Under the pieces are notes generated by a model. That model was not told where the DNA came from. It did not search any database and saw only the letters and a list, made by a program, of their open reading frames with translations. A stretch of DNA of 64,000 nucleotides from Pseudomonadota bacterium (GTDB lineage: Bacteria > Myxococcota_A > UBA796 > SXON01). Shown in pieces: positions 1 to 8,629 of the stretch (the first letter of the stretch is position 1; each line of letters opens with the position of its first letter). Where the stretch lies: assembly GCA_005778355.1 (NCBI GenBank), contig SXON01000112.1, positions 28,636 through 92,635 of the forward strand, given 5' to 3'. The translations under genes and the position numbers were made by a program.

Positions 1-1086
<1,086 letters not shown>

Positions 1087-1145
1087 GGGGCGCCCTCCTA
1101 ATGGCTCCCCCGGGGCGATAGGCTAGCGGCCCCCACGGAGCTTCC

Positions 1146-1733
1146 ATGTCCCCGACTCGCCGCACCCTCGTACTCGCCGCCCTCGCCGCCACCGCCCTGC
1201 CCAGCGAGGGCTGCATCGGCAGCTTCACCCTGACGAAGAAGGTGTTCGGCTGGAACCAGTCGCTCGGCTCCATCGTCGTGCAGGAGCTCGTTTTCCTGCT
1301 GATGGTGATCGTGCCGGTGTACGGGACGGTGGTTCTCATCGACGCGATCGTGCTCAACGTGGTGGAGTTTGCCACCGGCAGCAACCCTCTTGGCTCCGGG
1401 CCATCTACCCGCGAGGTGGTGCTCACCGACGGCACCACCCTCCGCATGACGCGCGAGGGCGACGCGCTCACCGCCCAACTCGATGGCCCCACGCCGATCA
1501 CCCGGCGCTTCTCGTGGACCGAGCACGGTGCCGAGGCCTACGACGGCGACGGCGCCCTGCTCTTTCGCGCCGAGGTCGACATGCTCGGCGGCGTGGCGGT
1601 GAGCGACGGCCAGGGCACCCTCGTGGCGGAGTACGCCCCGGCCGAGGTCCAGGAGGCCATGGCACGTCTGGAGACGCACGGCCCCGTCCACCTCGCGCAG
1701 GTGCTCGGCGGGCAGCACGTGGCGATGGAGTAG
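1146..1733 (+). CDS. DUF3332 family protein, lipoprotein-like N-terminus
   Basis: This 195-aa protein starts with a short Arg-containing leader, a hydrophobic stretch and a Cys at residue 23 (SEGCIGSF), resembling an exported protein or lipoprotein. The region FTLTKKVFGWNQ followed by VIVPVYGTVVLIDAIVLNVVEFATGSNP is the hallmark of DUF3332, whose function is unknown. A Shine-Dalgarno-like GGAG lies 6 nt before the ATG, and a possible -10 box (TAGGCT) lies further upstream, so this gene seems to have a normal leader. The remainder is hydrophilic, with a beta-rich C-terminal half. Family assignment is from pattern memory; no function is proposed. Confidence 0.75.
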   Translation: MSPTRRTLVLAALAATALPSEGCIGSFTLTKKVFGWNQSLGSIVVQELVFLLMVIVPVYGTVVLIDAIVLNVVEFATGSNPLGSGPSTREVVLTDGTTLRMTREGDALTAQLDGPTPITRRFSWTEHGAEAYDGDGALLFRAEVDMLGGVAVSDGQGTLVAEYAPAEVQEAMARLETHGPVHLAQVLGGQHVAME

Positions 1734-1775
1734 GTCGACGGGAGACGGCGCGGGCGAGTCTCCGCTGGCGCCCGG

Positions 1776-1994
1776 CTACAGGGTGCGCCCGTCGTTCTCG
1801 GGCGTGGTGCGCGACCCGCACGCGGGGCCGCAGGTGGCCGAGGGCATCTCACGTTCGCAGGCCTGTGCTCCCGGGGCTGCTCCAGAATCGTAGGCCGCGT
1901 CGGCCCACGGTGGGACGAAGGCGCTCACCACGCGGAGGTCCCGGCCGCAGCCCCAGGCGCAGCCCGGGTCGCGACCGGCGCACGTGCAGCCCAT
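1776..1994 (-). CDS. Cys-rich 72-aa protein sharing an N-terminal motif with the neighbouring protease
   Basis: The protein begins with GCTCAGRDPGCAWGCG, matching the start of the protease gene at 5441 (GCACSGRDPGCNAGCG) and followed in both by a D.RV motif. The rest is short and also Cys-containing. The start codon lies 1 nt after the stop of the upstream lipoprotein gene (1996-2532), so the two are likely cotranscribed. It has no signal peptide. It may be a truncated 5' end of another protease copy or a free-standing small Cys-rich protein. No function is assigned. The shared motif supports the reading frame. Confidence 0.5.
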   Translation of the reverse strand: MGCTCAGRDPGCAWGCGRDLRVVSAFVPPWADAAYDSGAAPGAQACEREMPSATCGPACGSRTTPENDGRTL

Positions 1995-1995
1995 G

Positions 1996-2532
1996 TCAGC
2001 ATTCCTCCGGCTGGCCGAACGAACAGCTCACCACGTTGCCGATGGGGACGGCGTGTAAGGCCACCATCAGGGGGTTGTAGTCCGCGTCCTGACACTCGGG
2101 TCGAAGTTCGTACACCGCCACGACTCGGTCAGCAGGACCCGCATCGTAGAACCCCACGACGCCCCTCGAGTGCGCCCAGCCCACGACATCCCATTGAGCG
2201 AAGGGCACCACCACACCCATCTCGTACTGGAAGTCGGGCAATTCCCAGTCTGTCGGCAACGCGTACTCGGAGTAGCTCAACCCCAGTGCTTGGTACCACT
2301 CGTACACGGCGGCCTCGTCGCGCAGCTCGTGCAAATCGAGGGCGCCGGTTTCGGGTTCCGCCTCGTCGACAAGGACGGTGCCTACCAACCGCGTCTCAAG
2401 CAGGGCCCCAATCTCGTAGGGATAGCAACCCTCCTCGCGGGTGACGAGGTCCACGCCCTCGTCACCGCAGCCCGCGAGGAGCGCAGTAAGCACCGCGGGG
2501 CGAAGGGCGCGGAGGACGGTGCGCGAGTTCAT
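1996..2532 (-). CDS. Hypothetical lipoprotein (178 aa)
   Basis: The chosen ATG at 2532 gives MNSRTVLRALRP followed by a hydrophobic core and the lipobox LLAGC, a classical type II signal peptide. The longer ORF in the track would bury this leader. The mature part starts GDEGVDLVTREEGC and is acidic, with no recognised domain. Its start overlaps the end of the protease reading frame by 4 nt (ATGA), indicating translational coupling. The last ~45 codons are duplicated, as a degenerate copy lacking the stop codon, at 6251-6385. Function unknown; probably an inner- or outer-membrane-anchored surface protein. Confidence 0.7.
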   Translation of the reverse strand: MNSRTVLRALRPAVLTALLAGCGDEGVDLVTREEGCYPYEIGALLETRLVGTVLVDEAEPETGALDLHELRDEAAVYEWYQALGLSYSEYALPTDWELPDFQYEMGVVVPFAQWDVVGWAHSRGVVGFYDAGPADRVVAVYELRPECQDADYNPLMVALHAVPIGNVVSCSFGQPEEC

Positions 2533-3473
2533 GGGCGCGCCGGTCGCGGGAAATCGTCCACGTCGATGTCCACGGATTCCCCGAAGGGCCACTCGTGGTG
2601 TTGCAGTTCCCAGGCCAGCGTTAGCCACACGTCCCCGTCGCCGTCGTCCGCGTGGCTGGCCGCGTCCACGGGAGTTCCCACGTCGCCGCGGTCCGCTGGA
2701 CTACGATCGATCGGCGCGCACAGGTCCGCACCCGGCGTGCCGCAGGCAATCAGCGATGGGTCGTCGCCGGTCTCCCAGAACCACGAGACGTAGACCGTGC
2801 GATGCTCCCGGTCCGGGTAGCGCACATCGGACGGCACCGCCCCCACGCAGTTCACGAGCAGGTACACAGCGCCGGACGGCGCCCGGGAACCGTCCCAGCG
2901 GAAACACTCCCACTGCATTCGGATCACGTGTTCCCCCTCGGCCTTCGCGTAGGCCAGCCGTGTCGCCCCCGACTCACCGGCGTCGTACAGGCTGAGCGCG
3001 ATCTCGGCCTTCTCCTCGCACGCTCCGGTGTTGACCTCCAGCCACCACGCGGTGATCCGCAGGCGAGCCACGTCGCGGGGAATCCGACTTCGCTCACCGT
3101 GACCGATGGGAATGAACTCGTAGCCGAAGCCGCCCTCCACGGTCACCGCTGTGGTGCCGCGGCCCCACCGAGAGCCCATGTAGCCGTCCTCGAAGAGCCG
3201 CATGCGGTACAGGCCGAGCCCCCAGCCCTGCGCTGGGGGGCTCGCAGGCGCGGCGCTGGGAGAACTGCCGCCAAAGACCTGCCCGTCGGCGAAGTTGAGC
3301 GCGTTGGAGATCAGCCGGCCCGGGCTGTTCGCACACGCGGCGCCGTGGTTGTCGAGGTACCAGTGCTTGAAAAGCGCGATCCCGCCGGCGACTACCGGCG
3401 TGGACGCGCTCGTCGCGCCGGCCTGGCCGTAGTAGTCCTTGGTTGCGGTAGTGGTGGCGGGGTTGCCGCAGGC
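2529..3473 (-). pseudogene. C-terminal part of the subtilisin-like protease, downstream of an in-frame TGA
   Basis: Reading the frame of the 224-aa track ORF upstream shows it is open all the way to the TGA at 3474-3476, the stop of the N-terminal protease ORF, in the same frame. The intervening residues include TSASTPVVAGG, which matches the catalytic Ser block (TSMATPHVAG) of S8 subtilases. The piece also carries a long C-terminal extension ending FPRPARP. It has no obvious start codon near the break, so alone it would not be a working gene. Together with 3474-5441 it forms one ~970-codon gene with a single nonsense codon. A sequencing error or stop read-through are alternatives. Confidence 0.75.
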
Positions 3474-5441
3474 TCATCCCTGGGCCAGCAGCATCGGGTA
3501 CGCCCGGCCGTCGCCGGTGCGGCCTCGCGCGGAGTACGTGTAGAGGTCGTAGGACTGTTGCACACCTGCAGGCGTGTCCTGCGGGAACGCCTTGGTGCCG
3601 AAGATCGCGGTCGCACCCACCGACACCGCGGCGGGGGCGGCGCCCGGCGCCGACACCTCGCGTTTCACGCCCCCAGACCCGCCGCAGTTGCCGACGGCGT
3701 CGAATGGCGGGGTGCCATGGGTGTTCCCTGCGCTCTTGACGACTACCACGTTCTCCTCGCGGTACGCTCGGGTGATGGCAAGCGACGTGGCGTCGAGTCC
3801 TCGGCTTTGCTCGTTCGTCGGGCAGTCGTCCAGGCCGTTTGGGTTCCCGATCACGCCCGCCGGGCCGTCGTTCTCATTGACCGAGTAGCTGAGGACATCG
3901 ACGCCCAGCCCGCTCGGCAACGCGTGGGCCAGTTCCCCGCCGTCGTGCATGGCCTCCAGAATTTCCTCCATGCCGATCGGCCCCGACGTATCGACCCCCA
4001 CCGCCATCGCGCGCCGCGCCACGCCGCTCCGGAGTTCCCGGTGAAACTCGGAGACCAGGCGAGCGTCCTGCCCGTCCATCACACTGCCGAAGGCGATGGC
4101 CGCGCAAGTCGTGCCATGGCCATCCGCGATCCGTGGCTGGACGTCGTACATGGCGGATGCCCGGTTGAAGACGCCGCTCGCGTCGATGTAGTACTTCACC
4201 CGTGGCTCCCCACCGACGCTGAGCAGCGCCGGGTGGCTCAGGTCCACGCCCGTGCCGTCGAGGATCCCGATGGTGACATGCGGCACGTTCGCCTGCAACT
4301 CCACCGCCGAGCCGTCGGACGCCACGTCCCACATCACCGCCCAGGGGGAGAGCCCGCCCTCCGCGGAGCGGCCCAGCCCGTAACCGCCTGCACCCGAGTA
4401 ACCCTGCTCCAGGTAGGCGTAGGCGCCCGCCGCCGCGACCTTCCCGCCGAGCATCAGCACCGGCGTGGCCGCGCCGGCGCCCTGGGCACTGACGCACGGC
4501 GTCGAATCGACGTCGGCCCTCAGCCCGACCGGGAGGCCGGTGCACAGGTAGGACGAAGCGAGCGAGTCGGGACGCGCCAAGTTTCGGGTCGGCCGCAGCA
4601 CCCCGGCGACGCGCGGATGCGCCGCGAGCTGGGTCGCCGCGCCCGCGGGCAGGGCGACGTCTAGGGAAAAGCCGTGCCCCGTCCGCACGCGGGCGACCTC
4701 GCCCCCCAGGCGCGCCACCACACGGGCGACCTCCTCCGCCACCGCGCGGCGCGCCTCGGCACGACGCCCGATGCGCTCGGCCCGCAGCCGCCTGAGCCCC
4801 TCGCCAGCGCCGAGCGCCTCGGCCGCGACGCAGGTGCCGAGGCTCGGTACGGCCGCCACTCCAGCAGGGTCGCGAAGCATCACCCGCCAGGTTGTCGTCC
4901 CGCCGGCGCCCTCGCCTGGAGCCGCGACGCACTCGCATGGCGCCGCATTGCCGCCGTGGTCGGGCGACAACTCCGTGCCGTCGACCGGACTGGACGCCCC
5001 GGCGAGCTCGCGCCCGAGCCTTGCGCCGCCATTGATCGGCCGGGGGCGCCTGATCAGTCGCTGGATGCTGTAGCGAACGCCGTTCTCGTCCACGCCGTCC
5101 ACGTCCTCCCGCTGGTAGCTGTACGCCCCGACGAACGGCTCCTCGTCGTCGATCGGCGCTTCCATGCCGAAACGCTCCTGCCACACCAACTGCGAGCCCC
5201 GCTCGTACACGACGCTCCGGAAGCCCTGCCGTGCCTCCGTGCGCCGCTCGTACACCACCCAGGAGGACCGCAGCGCGTGCATCTCGACCAGGGCGCGCGA
5301 ATGCGACAATGCCGTGCCCCTGCCGCGATCTTGCGCGCCGGTCTCCATGAAATCCGGGCTCCACGCGGCCGTTACCCGGGTGTCCGGCCCGCAACCGGCG
5401 TTGCACCCTGGGTCACGACCGCTACAGGCGCATCCTTCCAT
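3474..5441 (-). CDS. Subtilisin-like serine protease (S8), N-terminal and most of catalytic domain; ends at premature TGA
   Basis: This 655-aa product starts with a Cys-rich segment (GCACSGRDPGC), followed by a propeptide/I9-like region and an S8 domain. The catalytic Asp is in ILDGTGVDLSHPAL, the His in ADGHGTTCAA and the oxyanion Asn in VVVVKSAGN. The ORF then ends at TGA just before the catalytic Ser block, which continues in the same frame after the stop. As written the product would lack the nucleophile and be inactive. There is no standard signal peptide, which is odd for this family. It starts 6 nt after the stop of the 5448-5837 gene and belongs to a four-gene minus-strand cluster. 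Confidence 0.8.
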   Translation of the reverse strand: MEGCACSGRDPGCNAGCGPDTRVTAAWSPDFMETGAQDRGRGTALSHSRALVEMHALRSSWVVYERRTEARQGFRSVVYERGSQLVWQERFGMEAPIDDEEPFVGAYSYQREDVDGVDENGVRYSIQRLIRRPRPINGGARLGRELAGASSPVDGTELSPDHGGNAAPCECVAAPGEGAGGTTTWRVMLRDPAGVAAVPSLGTCVAAEALGAGEGLRRLRAERIGRRAEARRAVAEEVARVVARLGGEVARVRTGHGFSLDVALPAGAATQLAAHPRVAGVLRPTRNLARPDSLASSYLCTGLPVGLRADVDSTPCVSAQGAGAATPVLMLGGKVAAAGAYAYLEQGYSGAGGYGLGRSAEGGLSPWAVMWDVASDGSAVELQANVPHVTIGILDGTGVDLSHPALLSVGGEPRVKYYIDASGVFNRASAMYDVQPRIADGHGTTCAAIAFGSVMDGQDARLVSEFHRELRSGVARRAMAVGVDTSGPIGMEEILEAMHDGGELAHALPSGLGVDVLSYSVNENDGPAGVIGNPNGLDDCPTNEQSRGLDATSLAITRAYREENVVVVKSAGNTHGTPPFDAVGNCGGSGGVKREVSAPGAAPAAVSVGATAIFGTKAFPQDTPAGVQQSYDLYTYSARGRTGDGRAYPMLLAQG

Positions 5442-5447
5442 GGTGGC

Positions 5448-5837
5448 CTAGAACGGCTTGCCGCCGACCCACACGTCGCCCGTGAACGACTCCACCGTCG
5501 CCCCGGTGCTGCCCACGCGAATCACCGGGGTGAAGTACGGCATCAGCGAGCCGTTCGCGGTGCTGTTGGTCTGGCCGCGGATCAGGGTCGGAGCGGCCGC
5601 CGGGGCTGCGAGCGCGATGGCCGTGCTGTTGGCGACGAAGTAGTTGCTGTCCATCGACGGCCCTTCCTTGTGGATGGCCCCGATCTCGACATTCGCGGTG
5701 GAACTCGTCGCAAACACCACGTAGATCACGTCCTTCACCTTGAGGCCCCAGTCCTGGACGGCCAGCGGCCAGTCCCTGTCAGCACCGGCGGCGCCCGTGG
5801 AGAAGGTCATGTGAGAAGCAACCTTTACCCCCTGCAT
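5448..5837 (-). CDS. Hypothetical 129-aa protein, first gene of the protease cluster
   Basis: The ATG at 5837 is chosen because GGAG lies 6 nt upstream; the ATG at 5849 and the longer track ORF lack such a site. The product begins MQGVKVASHMTF and is Gly/Ala/Ser/Thr-rich with few Arg, ending DVWVGGKPF. It has no signal peptide or recognised domain, and its composition resembles an all-beta structural protein. It is followed 6 nt later by the protease gene. A sigma70-like promoter and two tandem palindromes precede it, so it probably leads the operon. Function unknown. Confidence 0.55.
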   Translation of the reverse strand: MQGVKVASHMTFSTGAAGADRDWPLAVQDWGLKVKDVIYVVFATSSTANVEIGAIHKEGPSMDSNYFVANSTAIALAAPAAAPTLIRGQTNSTANGSLMPYFTPVIRVGSTGATVESFTGDVWVGGKPF

Positions 5838-5841
5838 TCTT

Positions 5842-5867
5842 GACTCCATGGAGGGGACTCCATGGAG
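5842..5867. promoter_or_regulatory. Tandem 12-bp direct repeat made of CTCCATGGAG palindromes (putative operator)
   Basis: GACTCCATGGAG occurs twice, separated by GG; each copy contains the perfect 10-bp palindrome CTCCATGGAG. The repeats sit just downstream of the predicted -10 box and overlap the ribosome-binding region of the 5448-5837 gene. That is where a repressor would block transcription or where the leader could fold. No cognate regulator is encoded nearby. Confidence 0.45.
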
Positions 5868-5873
5868 AATCAA

Positions 5874-5902
5874 ATCGTACTGCGACCGGCACGCAGGCGC
5901 AA
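5874..5902 (-). promoter_or_regulatory. Sigma70-like promoter of the protease cluster
   Basis: On the minus strand TTGCGC is followed by exactly 17 nt and then TACGAT. The predicted transcription start would fall about 30 nt before the ATG at 5837. This is one of the few places in the window with a recognisable -35/-10 pair. Confidence 0.5.
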
Positions 5903-6250
5903 GAAAACTTCGCAAGATCAACCCCCGGCCATTGCCGCCCGCCGTCGGTACCCGTCGCGCGCGCGATCATACTGACACTGCCGAGCTCCCAGAGCCGGCG
6001 GCTCGCCTCGATCGGCGCGCGCCGACAGCCCTGGGAACGCCGACACGCCCAGGGTGGGGTCCTAATGACGCCTCAGATCCGAACCAGGTCCACGCCCGCC
6101 GATCGACGCTATCGCCAGCCCGTGCGGCAACAACTCCACCGCACCTCCCGGACCCAGCCACTTGTTGCCTCGCGGGGTTAAGTCGCGACCAAAAAATGGT
6201 CTGTTTCGCTGCCGCAAACCGCAGTGCCCCGACATCCCACCGAGGCCGAG
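5903..6250. other. Intergenic stretch without a supported gene
   Basis: About 350 bp between the promoter of the protease cluster and the gene remnant. The ORFs listed here have arginine-rich random-looking translations and no start signals. A short inverted repeat GACCAaaaaaTGGTC lies near 6188-6202. A possible second -10 (TATGAT on the minus strand) occurs near 5969. Nothing else is seen. Confidence 0.5.
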
Positions 6251-6385
6251 TCGGCATTCCTCCGGGTGGCCAAACGAACAGCTCACCACGTTGCCGAAGG
6301 GGATGGCGTGTAGGGCGACCAACGGGGGGTGGTAGTCCGTGACGTCACGCTCCGGTCGAAGTTCCTACGTCGCCTCGATTCGATC
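6251..6385 (-). pseudogene. Degenerate duplicate of the 3' end of the 1996-2532 lipoprotein gene
   Basis: The ~135 bp align without gaps to 1996-2130, with only scattered substitutions. The minus-strand translation VALHAIPFGNVVSCSFG matches VALHAVPIGNVVSCSFG of the intact lipoprotein. The stop codon is changed from TGA to CGA, and the similarity ends abruptly upstream, so this is a gene fragment. It lies in the same orientation as the intact copy, bracketing the protease cluster as a direct repeat. Confidence 0.75.
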
Positions 6386-6455
6386 CGTACACGCCAATCG
6401 ATGGACCGGCTCCGCACCCCCAACCCGGTCGACCTCGCGCCCGCGCTCCGCCGGC

Positions 6456-6461
6456 TAAGCT
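6456..6461 (+). promoter_or_regulatory. -10 box TAAGCT five nt before ATG (leaderless-type)
   Basis: GGCTAAGCT ends 5 nt before the ATG at 6467, and no Shine-Dalgarno sequence is present. With normal -10 to start-site spacing, transcription would begin at or next to the A of the start codon. Confidence 0.45.
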
Positions 6462-6466
6462 CCCGC

Positions 6467-7312
6467 ATGCTCGCTCTCCTCGCCTGCACCGGGTCAACAC
6501 CCGGCGACACCCCCGACGACAGCGACACCGCCCACGACAGCGACAGCAACAGCTCCAACGACAGCGACAGCTCCAACGACACCGCCCCCGAGGGCCTCGG
6601 CGTCACCTTGCTCGCCGGGGGCCTCGACGGCCTCGTGGACGCGGTCGAGGCCACCGACGGCAGTCTCTACGTCGCCGACGCAGGCGGCGCCTGGCTCATC
6701 ACCGGCGACGCACCCACGCGCGTGTACGAAACCCCCGGCTTCCTGTCCCCCGACAGCACCGGCGGCGCCTTCCTAAGTCCCGGCGGCGACATCGTGTCGC
6801 TGCCGAGCGGTACCCCCATCGAGGGCACCGGTGACTACGCCCCGGTCGGGCTCGACCTCATGGTCACCGACCAGGGCGACCGGCTCACCTTCCCCGGCAC
6901 CGACCCCGCGTCCGGCGCCTTCGGCACCTACACCGTCAAGGCCGACGGCGGTGCGGTGCCGCTGGTGGGCGAGGGCTACACCGCCGCGCAACGCTGGCTC
7001 TTCCGTCCCGAGGGGGAAACAACCTGGAGCACCGACGCCGACGGCGACCTCTGGCTCGTGGCCGACGGGGAAGACATGGCCACCGTCGTGGCGACTGGCG
7101 TTCCCACCGGCGGTCTCACGGGGAGCCTCGACGGCTCGACGCTCTACCTCGGGGGCGGCAGCTCGCTCTGGGCCTACGACGTGGCCACCGCCACGCTCGT
7201 TGAGCACCCGCTGCAGCTCGACGCCGAAGTGTTGAGCGTCCACCGCAGCGCCGACGGCCTCGGCGGGATCCTCACCACGGCCACCGGCGTGTACCGGGTG
7301 ACGTGGCCCTGA
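6467..7312 (+). CDS. Beta-propeller-like lipoprotein with Asp/Ser linker (281 aa)
   Basis: The start is set at 6467 because it yields a minimal lipoprotein leader (MLALLAC) with Cys at residue 7; the upstream part of the track ORF overlaps the gene remnant and is not protein-like. After the Cys comes an Asp/Ser/Asn/Thr-rich linker, then repeated blade-like segments such as GSLYVADAGGAWLITG and GDLWLVADGEDMATV. This suggests a small NHL/SMP-30-type propeller, presumably on the cell surface. The 3' end overlaps the next gene by 10 nt. Ligand or substrate unknown. Confidence 0.7.
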   Translation: MLALLACTGSTPGDTPDDSDTAHDSDSNSSNDSDSSNDTAPEGLGVTLLAGGLDGLVDAVEATDGSLYVADAGGAWLITGDAPTRVYETPGFLSPDSTGGAFLSPGGDIVSLPSGTPIEGTGDYAPVGLDLMVTDQGDRLTFPGTDPASGAFGTYTVKADGGAVPLVGEGYTAAQRWLFRPEGETTWSTDADGDLWLVADGEDMATVVATGVPTGGLTGSLDGSTLYLGGGSSLWAYDVATATLVEHPLQLDAEVLSVHRSADGLGGILTTATGVYRVTWP

Positions 7313-8526
7313 TCCCGCTCCTCGCCTGCATCGACGCGCCCGAGCCGCCCTGTGTCAGCTTCGCGGGCGACCTGGCCCTCGGTCGCGACATCGCCGCCGC
7401 CCTCGACCAGCGCCCCCCGCCCTGGGACCGCCTGTCGCCCGGCGACAGCTGGGTGGCCAACCTCGAGGGCACCGTGGCCGAGGGCGCCTGCCTGAAAGAC
7501 CCGCCCTACTGCCTCGGCTTCCCGGAGAACGCCCTCGACCACCTCGCCCCCTTCGGCGCGCTCTCGCTCGCCAACAACCACGCGCGCGACCACGGGACGG
7601 CCGGGCTCGGCGCCACGATCCGCGCCCTCCGTGCTCGCGGGATTGTCCCACTGCTGGAATCGCAACGACCCACCGTCGTTTCCCTCGCGGGCCTCGACAT
7701 GGCGCTGGTGCCGGTCGACCTCGCCGCCACCGACAGCCAGCTCGCCCTGGAGCGCGCACGCCTCGCGCTGGTGCTCGCCCGGTCAATCGCCTCCTGGGTC
7801 GTGGCCCTCCCCCACTGGGGCACCGAGGGGGTGACCGAGCTGGGCCCAGGCCAGGCCGAGGCCGCGGCGCTCTTGCACGCCTGGGGGGCCGACCTCGTGG
7901 TGGGCACCGGCGCGCACGTGGTTCAGCCATCAGACTGCGAGACCGGCACCTGGTACGGCCTCGGCAACCACCTCTTCGACCAGTCGCCACCGAGCTCGCA
8001 CGAGGGCGCCGTGCTGCGTGCCTGTCGGGTGGACGGGGGGCTCGAGCTCACCGAGACACGCACCCGTCGCCAGCTCCCCTCCCCGTTGCCCTCGCCGGTG
8101 GACGGTGTCACGACCCAGTGTGTGCTTCCCGCTCGGTCCCCGCCCAACCTCGCCTGGCAGGCGCACCCCTGGCGGGATCACTTCCGCGCCGTCCAGCCCT
8201 TCGCAAGGGGCGATCTCTGGCTCGGCCTGCACGAGCGCTGGTCGGACATCGACGACGAGGTGGGACTCCGTCCCTACGTCTTTCGCATGACCGCCCGGGG
8301 CTACGACGAGGTCTGGCGCGGCTCCTCCCTCGCGCGCCCGCTCGTGGCCGCGCAGCTCATCCAGGTTGACGGCGAGGAGTTCCTCTGCGCCCTGCACCGG
8401 GGCGACAGTTTCCTGCATCCCGACGTCGCCACCCGCGAGCGCATTCACATCGTGTACCAGTGGAACGGTTTCGGCTTTCGCGGCGTGGATCACCCCGCCG
8501 CGCAGGCCGCCTGCGAAGCCTTCTGA
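7303..8526 (+). CDS. CapA-type metallophosphatase-fold protein (poly-gamma-glutamate synthesis family)
   Basis: This 407-aa protein starts at GTG, overlapping the upstream stop, with a short leader and LLAC lipobox. It contains the CapA/calcineurin-like motifs in order: FAGDLALG, ANLEGTV, LANNHARDHG, LPHWGTE, GTGAHVVQ and GLGNHLFD. These give the Asp, Asn and His metal ligands of the family. CapA proteins are linked to capsule or poly-gamma-glutamate metabolism in some bacteria; here there are no capsule genes nearby, so only the fold and likely metal-dependent hydrolase or ligand-binding role are supported. The last ~130 residues form an additional domain of unknown role. Confidence 0.8.
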   Translation: MALIPLLACIDAPEPPCVSFAGDLALGRDIAAALDQRPPPWDRLSPGDSWVANLEGTVAEGACLKDPPYCLGFPENALDHLAPFGALSLANNHARDHGTAGLGATIRALRARGIVPLLESQRPTVVSLAGLDMALVPVDLAATDSQLALERARLALVLARSIASWVVALPHWGTEGVTELGPGQAEAAALLHAWGADLVVGTGAHVVQPSDCETGTWYGLGNHLFDQSPPSSHEGAVLRACRVDGGLELTETRTRRQLPSPLPSPVDGVTTQCVLPARSPPNLAWQAHPWRDHFRAVQPFARGDLWLGLHERWSDIDDEVGLRPYVFRMTARGYDEVWRGSSLARPLVAAQLIQVDGEEFLCALHRGDSFLHPDVATRERIHIVYQWNGFGFRGVDHPAAQAACEAF

Positions 8527-8580
8527 CCGATCATCGCCTCCACGCGATCAGCCGCGCGCGTGGAAAAAGGGAAAAAAGGT

Positions 8581-8604
8581 GTCGGAGGTTAAGGGTTAAG
8601 ACTT
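8581..8604 (+). repeat. 24-bp dispersed repeat, copy 1 (contains tandem GGTTAAG)
   Basis: GTCGGAGGTTAAGGGTTAAGACTT is identical to 14935-14958, and both copies are preceded by an A-rich run and GG. It contains the heptamer GGTTAAG twice in tandem. In this copy the second heptamer ends 17 nt before the -10-like TACACT of the next gene, occupying the -35 position. Confidence 0.6.
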
Positions 8605-8617
8605 AGGTCGACGGGGC

Positions 8618-8623
8618 TACACT
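8618..8623 (+). promoter_or_regulatory. -10 box TACACT six nt before GTG (leaderless-type)
   Basis: GGCTACACT is followed by six C and the GTG start at 8630, with no Shine-Dalgarno sequence. The GGTTAAG tandem repeat lies at the -35 distance. Confidence 0.45.
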
Positions 8624-8629
8624 CCCCCC

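Noticed and set aside
3474-3476. Selenocysteine UGA in the subtilase
   Set aside because: Only a weak TGCGG/CCGCA stem with a 17-nt loop follows the TGA, unlike a bacterial SECIS, and subtilases are not known selenoproteins. Nonsense mutation or error is simpler.
2652-4664. 670-aa plus-strand ORF
   Set aside because: Antisense to the protease gene, Arg/His-rich composition, no motifs or start signals.
6182-6202. Inverted repeat GACCAaaaaaTGGTC as a promoter element
   Set aside because: Only 5-bp arms, no adjacent start codon or -10/-35 pair in a useful position.
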